Assembly (NCBI GenBank): GCA_028023455.1
Contig: JAQFVV010006334.1
Location: 3,302,596-3,366,595, forward strand
Length of the DNA: 64,000 nucleotides
Reading direction: 5' to 3'
DNA from: Epiperipatus broadwayi
Lineage: Eukaryota > Onychophora > Udeonychophora > Euonychophora > Peripatidae
The position numbers were made by a program, and so were the translations under genes. Below, piece after piece: positions 24,772-36,996 of this stretch (position 1 is its first letter; every line of letters begins with the position of its first letter). The notes beneath the pieces are model-generated. The model made no database searches. It had not been told where the DNA came from and was given only the letters and a program-made list of their open reading frames with translations.

Positions 24772-25017
24772 AACATCACATGATCACCATTTCTTATGCT
24801 TGCTCATAACTGTTATTAAACAGGCAAAACTCTCCATACAATAGTGCCACTCAGTGCAAGCCAGAGTAATCAATGGATGCCAGAAGGACTGTGCATAAAA
24901 TCCCTATCTAGTGCCTACTCATCCAATATCCCCAGACTAGTTTTGGCTTGTGGCATCCATTGATTACTCTGGCTTACACTGAGTGGCACTACTGTATGGA
25001 GAGTTTTGCCTGTTTAA
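24772..25017 (+). mobile_element. Hairpin-ended element, 246 bp, 13-bp direct repeats
   Basis: Flanked by the exact repeat taacttttcagag at 24759-24771 and 25018-25030. The linear end starts AACATCACATGATCACC. After about 45 bp the remainder folds back on itself: 'caggcaaaactctccataca' on the left is matched by 'gtatggagagttttgcctg' on the right, with arms of about 75 bp or more around the 'ccagactagt' centre. There is no poly(A) tail at either end. The long duplication argues against hAT or mariner-type transposition. Confidence 0.85.
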
Positions 25018-25030
25018 TAACTTTTCAGAG

Positions 25031-25960
25031 TTAATATTAATAAATATGTAATTGTAATAATAAATAATATTGACATCGTATTTCTTGTTATAAATATTTC
25101 TGAAATTAAATTTTGATTGAAAAACACATTTTTTTGTAAGCGATTTCCATTGTAAAATCTCAAATTATCTTCTCCAATCATATCATCTTTTGCTTTATTT
25201 TTCAAATATTCTTTCTGGTGTCGCAGTTATCTGGCTAATTTCTTGCATTGCCACATTAGCAATATAATAGAGAATATTGATGCATAGGTAACTATACTAT
25301 TTTGCATCAACTACTCATCATCATTTTACTGACCACTAATAAACAATCATAATTACTTTAAGTTAGAGGGGACATTAGGTTTAAAACGAGCATTTTGATA
25401 ACTATATAAATCAATCTATGAAACTAAACAGATCTCAAAGTTCATTAGGATTAATTGTGCTAACTAGCACACAAAGTTGGTCCGATAATTGAGGCAGCTA
25501 GCTATCTATGTCAAATCAAATAAGCACTAAAATGAGACACTCTATTAAAAATATACATTTAATAAATAATTTCATTTAATATATATATTTTCCTATTAAA
25601 TTCATTTATTTTTTAATAGTCTATTTTAAACAAGCCCTTTCAATAATTTTAAATGTTCAAAGGCTTGCTCCATGAGCCAAAATACTTTGGGCAGATCCTC
25701 CATAGAGTATCAAGGAAAATGAAAGATAAAAGAGTTCCAGTATCTGTTATAGGCTATTAGACAAAATAAGTTTACAAAAAAAAAAGTATTTGAGATGATA
25801 TCGTGTTACCATTTTCTTTAAAATGACATTCAAAACAAATATTGACAATCTTGTACTCATATTTTCTACTATAATAGTCAGGCCAATATCGATCTTGCAA
25901 CCAACAGTGAGTAAGCTGATATTATTTGTAGATAGCTTAGAAGAGGATTTAAAGTTAAAC
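25031..25960. other. Intergenic, nothing recognised
   Basis: AT-rich sequence between two hairpin-ended elements. No gene or repeat was recognised. Confidence 0.35.
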
Positions 25961-25978
25961 CACTAAACATCACATGAT

Positions 25979-26165
25979 CACCATTTCTTATGCTAACACA
26001 TAACTGTTATTAGGTCCTAAGATCTAGGTGCGAAGGCCACAAGCCAGAAACTAGTCTGGGGATATTGGATGAGTAGGCACTAGGTGGGGATTTTATGCAC
26101 AAGCCTTCTGGCATCCATTGATTACTTTGGTTGGCACTGAGTGGCACTACTGCATGGAGAGTTTT
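25979..26165 (+). mobile_element. Hairpin-family element, short form, 15-bp direct repeats
   Basis: Flanked by the exact repeat aggatttaaagttaa at 25964-25978 and 26166-26180. Because other copies begin TTAAACCAC, the last four bases could belong to the element, making the duplication 11 bp. It starts ACCACTAAACATCACATG and ends GGAGAGTTTT. Here the left hairpin arm is missing: the linear 5' part joins directly to 'ggtcctaagatctaggtgcg' and then the right arm. It is an internally deleted form that still has both termini and a duplication. Confidence 0.85.
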
Positions 26166-26180
26166 AGGATTTAAAGTTAA

Positions 26181-26800
26181 TATTATGTGTATATTGAAAT
26201 TTTAGGTGACCCAGTTAAAGTGCAATTTAGCAAAAGCAATCGGTTAACATTTAATACAAACTATACCATTTCATAAATTGGCAGCAGTAGTGTAGATACC
26301 AATTTTTAAGTGAAAACAATGCCTGAAAGCCCATATAAACAGACCATAAACTTGATAATTTATATTCATAGGCATGTTTTTTTTTGGCGATGTATTTTCA
26401 AATTATTAATGTGTTAAATTCATAATTACAATTTAAATGTTTTTTGTAAACAATTTTTTTAAAAACCAGTTAATTCAGGTGATATTATGACTGAAAGATC
26501 CCCCTCCCCTCCTGAAAATGTCACCTAAGTAGTTTTCACAATTATTAATTACTAGGAATGATTGCTTAGACAATGTGTATGTAATGAAATATATATTGTG
26601 TTTATGATATTATTCTCACTTGGTAATTGTGGATAGCTTTGAAAAATCTTTTAATAAATTAAAAATAAAATATTTTAAAATAATTGGCCAATCCAGGCTA
26701 AAGATTTTCTAATACCAGCTATTGAGTATAAGAAGGCATCCAAATCGGACTATAGTGATTTTGCGATATGTGAAAGAATGGAAAAAGATCTTTAAAAATG
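26181..26800. other. Intergenic, nothing recognised
   Basis: No recognisable feature. A C-rich patch (ccccctcccctcc) is at about 26501-26513. Confidence 0.35.
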
Positions 26801-26810
26801 GATGTTATTA

Positions 26811-26915
26811 GTCAAGCGTTGGTGGTCGAGTGGTCAGCACAGCTGCCTTACAAGCAGTTGTCCCGTGTTCACGGGTTCGCTTCCCGGCTGATGCTTTGAC
26901 ACATTAAAAAAAAAA
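26811..26915 (+). mobile_element. tRNA-Val-like SINE, intact head, short body
   Basis: The head contains a near-ideal A box (TGGTCGAGTGG) and B box (GGTTCGCTTCC). Its anticodon-arm-like stem GCTGC/GCAGT encloses CTTACAA, reading anticodon TAC (valine). The 3' side cannot pair with the 5' acceptor stem, so this is not a working tRNA gene. It ends TTTGACACATT plus poly(A). The near-direct repeats ggatgttatt (26800-26809) and ggatattatt (26916-26925) fit target-primed insertion. Related copies: 22995, 44561 and 56259. Confidence 0.85.
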
Positions 26916-26925
26916 GGATATTATT

Positions 26926-29090
26926 CATTTCCTGTATATGATAAGTAAAAAAGTACTAACAATAATGTAAATGAATATAAACAAAAATTCAGTATTTTGA
27001 GATGTGGGAAGAATTTGCATCTGCAAGTCAAAATGTTTGTAGTTATATCACAGAATGGTAGGTAGAAAATTATCTTTACAGATTAAATCAACAACTTAGC
27101 TTATTCCCATTTGTATGAATAGTTCTAGACTTCTGCAAAAGAGTTATTAAGGAAGTAAATCTTGATCATTGTTCGGTCATTTGTAATACTAATCTTTTGT
27201 ATTATCTGTGTGTTAGAGATTCATTACTGAAGTTTTCTTTACTCTGATATATAAAAATATTATTTCTTCTATATATATATTTAGATATTAAAACGTTTAA
27301 TAGTTGTTTGACTTACTTTAGTCTACTTTAGTTCTGTATTTGGAAAATCCGTTTTTATAACTGTAGCTTAGATAGGTGGGTTTTCTAAATATTATATTGT
27401 ATATTAGATTATTTACAGGAAATACTGAATGCATTAAATGCAAGCCAAATAAAGCAATAAAGGGATTAGTAATAACAAATTCATAAGAATTAAAAGCTCA
27501 TTAACTAAAACTAAGCCTCCTCTTTTTGGTACATTGATAAAATAAAGGTTCAGCATAGGTTAATGGATTATGATGATAGTTTTGCTACTTCCTGTGCTCA
27601 AATTTTTTAAGAATTCTCAAGCAATAAACTATTTGATTATTTTTAGCTAAAACTAATAAAAATACAATAGGCAAATATGAACAAAAATAGATTGGATTTG
27701 TTAATAGAAGTAACATTAAGAAATTAAGATTTCAGCTATGTTAAAAACATATGGCCTTTTAGCACTATTCTATTTTAAATTATGATTACTAATTTAATTG
27801 AATAATTTTTTTTATAACACAAAATAAGTTTTAAAAAGCCAAAAAAGAAACATGCATCAGTTATACATATTAATTTATTTATTACATTAAATTATTTGCA
27901 TATGCATTTATTAAAATAATTTTGAGTAAATTTCATCTCATGACTAAATAATAAAATCTGTTGATATAAATTTGAAATACCCCCTTGTAATAGAGTGTTT
28001 GTATTAAAAAAATTCTAGATTATTAATTACTAAATTATTCATGTTCAGTCTACAATTATTAAAGCAATATTCATTCTTTGACAAGCTGACATTTTCATTG
28101 TTCTCTCTGTTGGTAATTTTTGTTAAATGTGTAACATTTTATTTTAACATTTAAACTTTTATTTTGTATTAAAATTTAGGAAGTTGGAGTTAATTTGTTA
28201 GAAATGTAAGTTTATAAGCAAAAAAACATTTAAAAAAAATCATTTTAAGCTTTGGAAATATGGGGGAAAATGAAGTAAAATAAAGTGAAATATTTAACAA
28301 GAATAATTGCTTCTTTTTTAGTGGATTATTATTTATAAAACATAAATAAAATAATGCTAAGTCATCATGAATTTATGAAACTGTTCTAAGATTTAAAATT
28401 GTATAGTTTTAAAAATGTGACAAAAGTTCCTTTTTACTATGTTTAACACACTATTATCAACCATAGTTTTATTTTTACCATTATGACACATTTTTTTAAC
28501 TTACGTTTTTAAAAAGAAAACGTATTTGATTAAAATCAAAGTAAAATCATACATACTTTTGTTTTTAAATAATTATTTTAGAATTTTTTTTTTTTTTTCA
28601 TGTGTCAAAGAGTTGACTGGGAAAAGAGAAGTTTATAATTAGTCTTGCAAAGAAATTACCTATCATGAAATGATAGTCAAAATTTATATCCTTTATAAAT
28701 TCATTTGACTTGTAGACTTATGACTTCTTTAGATTTTTTAAACATTAATTCCAGTTTTGTCTCAAAATGAGTGCAAATTTGGCAAAATAGTATTACAGGT
28801 AGCTATAAAAGCGCAAAGAAAAATTGATGGCCTACCACTTTCATACCCAATGAATTAGTTAAAATAATAATTATTTTGATTTTTAGAAATTAAGTTAAGG
28901 TGTGAGAATATATTTGATTTATTTTGGGGTCAACTAAGTCAAAGATTATTAAATCTGTGGCATTTTCCTGTGTTATATCCACATTCAGAATTCTAAATGA
29001 AGCAAATTTGTCTTAATAAAAAAAACTGATATGTAAAATCCATAGTATATTTTATGTGATAGATAATCACTTATTTTTTAAATGATGTTT
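26926..29090. other. Intergenic, nothing recognised
   Basis: A possible 3' half of a family-2 SINE lies at about 27560-27650 ('aagaattctcaagcaataaa'). The remainder has long T and A runs and no gene-like sequence. Confidence 0.35.
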
Positions 29091-29096
29091 TTAAAA

Positions 29097-29159
29097 TAGT
29101 GGTAAGTCTTAATAGTTTTGTAAAGTTTAGTGGTAAGTCTTAACAGTTTTGTAAAGTTA
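29097..29159. repeat. Tandem duplication, ~34-bp unit x 2
   Basis: The word 'agtggtaagtcttaatagtt' plus 'ttgtaaagtt' is repeated directly with one change (aatag to aacag). Confidence 0.8.
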
Positions 29160-29404
29160 TTTCTTAAAAGGTTTTTTTTTTTTACAGAAAGCAAAGAAAT
29201 CATAGAGAATTCAAGAACAAACATTTTAAAAATGAGCTCATAGAAATTTTCAGATAAGTATGAAATTAATAATATACAATTAAATATACATTTTATGCTG
29301 AACTGAATTGTCTTGGTATGTTATTTCAAATTTATTCTCTAGAAATTTAAATTAGTTATTATTACAAAAATAAAGTTAAGTTTATCATTTGTAGAAAAAA
29401 TTCT

Positions 29405-29442
29405 TTCTCTCTCTCTCTCTCTCCATATATATATATATATAT
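29405..29442. repeat. Microsatellite (TC)n then (AT)n
   Basis: A simple dinucleotide run of TC followed immediately by AT. Confidence 0.95.
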
Positions 29443-29444
29443 GT

Positions 29445-31340
29445 ATTTATGTTTCTACATATACATGTTTTACATAAATTGTCCAAATGTAGTTAGTAAT
29501 GCATAATTTCATTTATAAATTAAAATACATCAAAGCTGTATATTAAATAAATATTTGAAAATAAGTTATTACAAAATCTAATATTAATTTTATTATAAAG
29601 TAAAGCATTTCTATATAGATAAGTTCTATCTAGGATATGAATTAAAAATGAAATAACAAAATGTTTTAGTTTTTATATTTAAAAAAATGTTAGTAATAAT
29701 AGTCAATGAACATTATTATATATCATTTTATTTATGTAAAATATTAAAAGTAGAAATAAACTTCCTACCTTAAAAAATATATGAAAATTCATAATTTATG
29801 AATAAATTTAAAATTAATATCTTTAAAAATATTTAAATTCTGAAATTGTTATTCTATAATAATGATTATGTTTTCTCAACTTTATTCTTTTCAATCATAA
29901 ATTAGCTTTATGAATTATATAATAAATTAGTTTTATTATTATATAATCTAATGTTATTGTGAAAATTGCATCTTCAATCAAAATATATAAAAATCATTAT
30001 AGCATATGTGAGAAGTTAAAGTGATAATTTGTGCTTCTGTCTTAATTTCTTTTCTGTATTTAAATTAAAAAATATTAATACTACAATGTTTCTATTGATT
30101 AACAGTTAATAAAAATAAATATTTATAAGATAACAATTAAGATTATATTTAAAATAATAATTATGAAAAAATAGAATTTTAATCATTTTATAAAAAAATG
30201 GTGAAAATAATTAACCATTCCCTTGTCAATGTAATTAAATTGAGACTAATTTGTAAAATTTAATTTCTCATATATATTGTAACTTAATTAATAAAAGAGT
30301 TCAAAGATATATCATTGTAACATAAATAAAGGTAGATCAAAAGAATTAGAATTGTAATATGCAGCTTGCTGAGTATAAGCTATTGTAAATAAATATTAAA
30401 ACATCATTGTATTGAATGAAACATACTCCTGGATAGTAGCTATAATAGTCATGGAACAAAAATATTAAAATGATGAGTAGGAATTAAATGAAACATACTC
30501 TATAATTAGATTTCTCAAGATATCACAATATCAATAATGAGAAACAATAATGCCTGTAGACTAGTCATTTAAGATGTATGGCCTATTTCAAATCCTGGTT
30601 AGACAGGCATTGTCTCATCAATAAACAAGTAGAAACTATAAACAATTATTACAATCTAACTACTATAATTCAGGAAATAACATCAAGTAGGTGAGTACAC
30701 TGGTAACTCAATAAAATATCTTCTCAGGTATACAGAGGTAGATTTGATTCACTTTCATCTCTTGGTTTGATGTCAAGTGCATATTTAAACAAATAACAAG
30801 TGAATATGGTCTAGCAGTGCACCACTAGATTATCTGAACCTAGACACAGTTATATCTTATAGCCTTTTCACATGTACCAAGTTTGAATCCCTTTTTGGTA
30901 CTTTATTTCTAATAAAAATGGAAGATTTTGCTTTTAAACTCATATCACTGTATGCAATAAATTTAGGTAAACACAAAACATCTTTAAACTAAAATGGAGT
31001 ATATAAATTCCTCATACAGAAATCACTTCCCCGATCTTAACATAATAAATGTGTTCAATATTTTTCATAAGTTTTACTAGCTCAGATTATTATTATTAAT
31101 TTAGGATGGCAATTCACTCATCCTTGCATGAAATAGATGATGGGATGGTGGTTATAATATTTATTCACAAATGTCAACTAAATACCATGAAATCACTATT
31201 TATTTATGGCCTTTAAACATTTATCTATCTCATTAAATAAAACGTGATGATGACGATGATGACAATGATAATGGTTTTAACCACAGCTTTAGGACTAAGC
31301 CTAATCATAAAATTCAGTTTCAGAAATTAATAATTAATGG
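29445..31340. other. Intergenic, nothing recognised
   Basis: Extremely AT-rich to about 30400. Two weak B-box-like words ('gtttgaatccc' near 30882, 'tttcaaatcc' near 30588) may mark decayed SINEs. Confidence 0.35.
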
Positions 31341-31352
31341 CTAATCTTAGTA

Positions 31353-31608
31353 TTAAACCACTAAACATCACATGATCACCATTTCTATACTAGCACATAA
31401 TTGTTGTAAACAAAGGCAAAACTCTCCATATAGTAGTGCCACCCTGTGCCAAACAGAGTAATCAATGGATGCCAGAAGGCTTGTACATAAAATCCCTATC
31501 TAGTGCCTACTCATCCAATATCCCCAGACTAGTTTCTGACTTGTGGCCATCATCAGTGAGGAGCATTGGATCTGAGAGCACTGCTATATGGAGAGTTTTG
31601 CCTTTGTT
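31353..31608 (+). mobile_element. Hairpin-ended element, 256 bp, 11-bp direct repeats
   Basis: Flanked by the exact repeat taatcttagta at 31342-31352 and 31609-31619. The linear end is TTAAACCACTAAACATCACA and the other end is GGAGAGTTTTGCCTTTGTT. It contains the 200-bp unit ('aaaactctccatatagtagt' to 'catcatcagtgaggagcat'), then jumps to a short inverted copy of the end ('tatggagagttttgccttt'), so the hairpin loop is large and the arms short. A 69-codon open frame inside it is incidental. Confidence 0.85.
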
Positions 31609-31619
31609 TAATCTTAGTA

Positions 31620-34600
31620 GACCTAATTGGAACTTAAATAGCTAATATTCACCTTGATGATGAATGATCACAGCTGATAAAAAAATACTCTTAATGAAAT
31701 ATATACGCCTCTGTTTAATAAAACAAATTCACATTTATTATTGCATTTCTAACGTATAGATAAAAATTTCTATATCTACATGAAAATTGATATTAACAAT
31801 ACCAACAATAATCATAATCGACTGTTTTAAAATCATAACATTAATTTTAAATTCTTCCCCCTTTCCCATAACTGGTATATTAAATTGGATGTCCTATTGA
31901 CCATGATTTTCACTCCACAAGAAAATACTTAAAAAAAAAAACACTCTTTTTTTCTCTTTTCTCTTTTGCACACATACCTTTATAAATCTAACATGTAAAG
32001 TAGAATGATAAAAAAAAATGTTAGTAGAAGTGAAAGAGCAAGAGTTCCAGAACAAGTTTTAAATTATTTTTCTCCCCCTCCCTTCTACCCTCTGAAATGC
32101 TATACTTTAACTTAAAACACAATAGTCTAATATTCTTAATATGGCTTATTGTTTTACATTCACACACAATTACATATATGCAACAAGTATTATATTATTA
32201 TGTATGTGCATGTTTTATCCCTATAATAACAAAAATATTATTTAAAACAAAATAATAATAATAAAAAAATGTTACACATTAATAATAACATTTCATAACT
32301 TTAGATTAATAGACAATCATAATTTTAGTACATATAAAATCATTAATAAAGCTTATGTTTATCGTTATTAAGAAATTCTTGATTTCAATTGATCTTGGTT
32401 GTTTTAAAAGTTCTTTAAACGAAAATATACCACTCTGTTGCTAAAATTTTACTAAGTCTCTGATATTATAAAGAAAATATATAAAGAAAAATTTATATTA
32501 CCAGTTCTATTCTTTGTAGTGACTTCCAATGAGTCAAATTTATCTTGTTTAATGTCTATACTTTTGCAGCCACCATTTCCACTTTTCTTTGGAACAATTT
32601 CTTTCTTGAGGTGTATAATTATTTGATGATGATGATTCTATTGAGGTTACTTGCTTTAGTGGACAATTTGGAAATCATTATATTAACTCTTTTTCTCTTC
32701 CTGTCAAGCATGATTCTTTTAGTGGATGAAGTACAGCAGTTGTTTTCACATTTATAATTTTTCTTGGGTTTAAACTCAGTTACTGGAACAATTAATTGGA
32801 CTTGATGATTTAATATTTATCAGTAGATTACTCTTTTTTTCTGATCGCCTTCAAATGCAGATGAATGTTTTCTTCTTTCTATTTAAAAACATCTTATTTC
32901 TCTCGGTCAGTTGAAAGGTGTAGAATATTATTTTTCAGACAAGACATCTTTTCTTTCCTATATGATGTGCTAGTTGATGATGACTCAGGGAATTTCCCCA
33001 GACAAAATATATCTTTATTTTAACCTGCCATGCTGTTTTTCATCTTCACAAAAAAACAACAACTTTATATTAAAAATGATTTTTAGAATTGATATCTGCT
33101 GAATTAAAAATGCTTATCTCTTAGTTTCAAGATTTTTAGAATTCTCTATAATATCAACTGATTTTCCAGACTGCTTTTATATCCAATCTTTTTTAGGAAC
33201 ATTTTAACAAAAATCATACACCTGGTTTTAATCCCTTTTCCTCACATATATCTGTAACATCTAAAATTGGAGCTTCTTTCTTTTGATCTTAGGATGAGAC
33301 AATTTCAAAATTAGAGTTCTCACCAAGCTTAAACTCCAAAATGACAAACAATCATTTATAAGAACAAAATTGTTACAAAATATATATTTTATTCAACAGA
33401 TTTTCTCCTTTAACACAAAATTGTTGAACAAAAAAAATAATTTGTCAGATTTAACCCTTCTTCTTTTTCAATATATAATAAATGTAAATTTCTGTATGTA
33501 ATGTACTCACATACTTTATCATTTCAAATCATTCATAAACTGTCCATTAAAATAATATGAATGCTAATTTAGAAATTATAACTCTAATATTTAAAACCAA
33601 ATCTGTAACTTTTTCAATTCAAATTACAATTATAGAAGAGTAAAATAGAGACAGAATAAGATATTAGAATCGATCAAGTATAGGTTAGTTCGAAAGAAAG
33701 TTAATATTTAATACATACAAATGACTAACTAGCTTTGTTAACACACATTGCCTATGTATGTTTTGTAACTCTATTTAACAAATTGATTATTGAATAACTG
33801 AATGTGTGTCAACTAAAGAATATAACTGTTGTCCCCCCTCTCTTTCCATCTGTTTTTCTGGACTTAATCCTGTAGGGTTTAAATTTGGATGCCCTACAGC
33901 TTCCTTTGCTATATAAAACGTGATGATGATTTTGTTCCACATTTTGTTTCATGCACATTACTACAAATTTAGCTAATGACTAAATTGTAATGGCACAACA
34001 TATAGTTTTTAATTTGAGTAAAGTTTTTGGAAAACACAATTTATTCTAAAAATTAAACATAATCAAAAAGATGAAAAAATAGTAAAAGCTATATTTTTAT
34101 TTAAGAAACTAAAAAAGGAAAACAAAGCATACTTTTTATGTTAGCTAAATTCACATAACTATTTGTCTGCTTTACCACAATGTAAGTTTAAATCATTCTA
34201 AACACCTCAGATAACTATAAAATTTATATGTATTTTATATTATACTAAATAAAAGAGTTTCCATACGATTGAAAATCACATTATCTTTAGAATCATTTCT
34301 GATTGATAAATAAAATGTGAACAAGTACTACCATTTTGTGCAATTTAAGTACTGTAATTTGATGTTTGAACTATAAACATTAGTTTTGTTAATAACTTGC
34401 CATTTACTAATGAAAATAAAAACTAAAGTATATAATCTATATCATTTAAATAGAACTATTTTGTTTAAAAGTCTAGTATCATTATTGACTTTGCCTAAAA
34501 GCAAAAAAACTCTCCTATGTTCTTTGATAGAACATTTCCAGAGGGTATTCACATTCTTCCAGTCTAGTTTTCATATGAAGATAAAATATTTCTTGCTATT

Positions 34601-34975
34601 TTTGCACAATAATTGGTTGATGATTATTTAAAACAAAAAGAAATGTATGAGCAAACTTTCAATTTAATCATTTATATTTTATTTTTAGAAATAGAAGTTA
34701 ATAAACTTGATCATAATATGTGATTACTTCATTATCTGTCAGAATTGATTTGGTATTGATATTTTTTAAAATATTGTAATTTTTGAAGAAAATATCAGAT
34801 TTTAAAGCAAAATTTGCTACAGTTATCATCAATCTATTTTCATTATTTCACATTAAAAAAACTTAAAGTAAAAGCTATTTTGTTAATTTTTAGTATGAGT
34901 GTTTGCATAAATGTTTGTGATAATATTTAATATTTTCAAATACATTCAACTGTTTGTAAAAAGTTAGTCTATAAT
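31620..34975. other. Intergenic; possible degraded coding-like stretch
   Basis: Mostly AT-rich noise. Between about 32520 and 33320 the minus strand reads in patches as protein-like text broken by stops and shifts (for example EAPILDVTDICEEKGLKPG near 33212-33268). This could be a decayed pseudogene or chance. A small perfect inverted repeat (ctgtaggg/ccctacag) is at about 33870-33899. Confidence 0.25.
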
Positions 34976-34979
34976 CTAA

Positions 34980-35375
34980 TGTTTTAATTGATACTTTTTA
35001 TATTCAATGTATTTTCAACTAATGGACAGTTCAGATTCTATCTTATCTTAATCAGATTGAGCATTCATCACCACAATTCAATAGATAACACATCTCCGAT
35101 AGGCAAAACAGGTCAGTGGATGATGATGTTCAGTGAATCGGATTATTTTAATTTTGGAAAAGGATCTGGCTATAAATAGTCAACTCAGATGGAAGTAAAT
35201 AGGACAATAACAATTTAGACCTGAACAGCAATATGCTAGTTGTCCATCATATAATAAAAACAGAGTGACAAATTCACTTTAGAACTGGAAGCTGATGTAG
35301 CTTAAATCAGATCAGATATGAGGCAAGCTATGACAATATAGATTGAACTATCACCATATCTACATCAGACAAGGT
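34980..35375 (+). repeat. Gypsy-type 5' LTR, diverged and probably truncated
   Basis: Aligns by eye with the 3' LTR at 36997. Shared blocks are 'agttcagattctatctt', 'gtggatgatgatgttcagtg', the TATA-containing 'ctggctataaatagtcaact' (35167 area) and 'gaggcaagctatgacaatat'. Similarity stops near 35375, while the 3' LTR continues about 250 bp further, so the U5 part seems lost or replaced. The TATA box would mark the U3/R border of transcription. Confidence 0.65.
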
Positions 35376-36996
35376 TTTGGGCAGACAGAGTTTGATAGTA
35401 GAGATAATGCTTTATTAAAATCAAGCTCAGTTGGCAGCATGGGGCTGTCTGTGCACAAAGTATTACATAGTTCTGAAATTCACATATAGATACAAATGTT
35501 AGGAATTTTAAGTCAGATTTTTTGATTTGATTAGCTTGTATATAGAAAAGCACTCAATCCATATAGGATTGGCCAATTTTCATGATAGGTTGGCTTAAAT
35601 TCTTCTAATGAGCCAATTTTAGCCATTTTGATTTTTTTCCTGCTGTGACAGAAAAAAAAAATTTTTTTAGACTCTTCTTTTTAATTAGTGATAATCATTT
35701 GCATTTGATTTTTTAAAATTTCTATTGAAGCATTAGTAATATTAGCCTTCGGTTTTTAATAACACATATATAAAAGATATAAACAATGCATTGGAGAGAT
35801 CTTGCCTTTATAGTTAACAAGTGACCACTCATTTGATTTTAATTTTTTGATGCACTACTTATTGTTAGCAGTCAATTTTTTAGCCATAAAGATCTAAATG
35901 GAGGTAAGATCTGTTATGACTGAGTCAATTATTGGCTGGTGACTCTAGCTGAATGCACAATGATTCAGACCACTCCATTAAATAAAAGTAGTCCCAGCAT
36001 TAAAGCTGTGGATCGAAAAGTCAGATCGTTTAAAGAGGTTTTTGATCAGAATTTGCTAACAACATCAACTATTGATAATAATATCATTAGATTTTGTTAT
36101 AGATGTGACAAACCAAAACACACACACACAACAAACATTCACACCAAGATACAGTCTGTAGACCTTACAAGTATATTGGTGACATAAAACTGTTTATTAA
36201 TTCTTATTAAATGCAATGTCAATACATAATACTTAAATAAGGCTAAAACCTTAGTACATGTGCCTTGATTGCTTAATTTTAGCAAGGAAGACCTCTACTG
36301 CTTATTAAAAAAAAAGTCTCTCAGAAAGAAATGGAAGAGACTATTTCAAAAAGCCAGAACAGCAATATAAAATCAAATAAAATCACCAATGCCTGTATAA
36401 ATAATGTGAGAGGTATTGATTTGGCTTTCACAAGCAAAATCATTATTAATGATATGCCAATAATGATGGAACTAGATACCAAATCTACAACATTCATTGT
36501 CTCAAAAAAAAGTGAACTATCATTAATAGAAAAAATAATCGTCATCTGCCTTTTAGCAGGAGAATGATTATTGACTATTAAGGCAATCAAATATCACTCT
36601 TGGATCAAACAAGAGTTAAAGTTACTATGCCTAATAAAAAAATTTACTGGGTTTTTGTTTTTTGCTAGTAAGCATTGCAGTTTATTAGATCATGACTGAT
36701 TCAATCAGTAATTGTGATCAAATTAAAAGAGTTGCAAACAGCTGTCATTTAAACGCTGATGGACAGCGACATCACAGGCATAGAAACCAGCTAAGGTTAA
36801 ACTATACATAAATAATCAACAGTGAAGAGTCATCAACCAGCAGTGGAGTCTACAATGTCAGTCCCAGAATTACAAAAGAAGACATCAGACCTGCTGATGA
36901 AGTCACTGAACCTGATGAAGCCAGCAATTAACAAAGACATCCACCAAAGCTGACTGACTATATTTGCTAGGGCTAATTTTAGCCAGGGGAAAGGAA
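35376..36996 (+). mobile_element. Gypsy-type LTR retrotransposon internal region, deleted and decayed
   Basis: The internal region of a Ty3/Gypsy-like element. At about 36092-36124 a gag zinc-knuckle remnant reads CYRCDKPKHT (C-x2-C-x4-H), with the last cysteine absent. At 36435-36492 the frame KIIINDMPIMMELDTKST matches a retropepsin: the catalytic D-T-G triad is changed to D-T-K, so it would be inactive. Near the 3' end (36760-36960) a remnant with RHRNQLRLNYT resembles a pol C-terminus. RT, RNase H and integrase are essentially missing, so most of pol is deleted. A purine-rich tract ccaggggaaaggaa at 36983-36996 directly abuts the 3' LTR, as a polypurine primer site should. Confidence 0.7.

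Noticed and set aside
26817-26893. Functional tRNA-Val(TAC) gene
   Set aside because: The A and B boxes and anticodon arm are good, but the ends cannot form an acceptor stem. Poly(A) follows, near-direct repeats flank it, and related truncated copies exist. It is a SINE.
29405-29442. (TC)n(AT)n as a regulatory element
   Set aside because: Plain microsatellite. Nothing nearby suggests a gene.
31436-31645. 69-codon open frame
   Set aside because: It lies within a hairpin-family element and is not shared in frame by the other copies.
33870-33899. Small inverted repeat ctgtaggg/ccctacag as a terminator or riboswitch
   Set aside because: An isolated 8-bp stem with no gene context; expected by chance in 64 kb.
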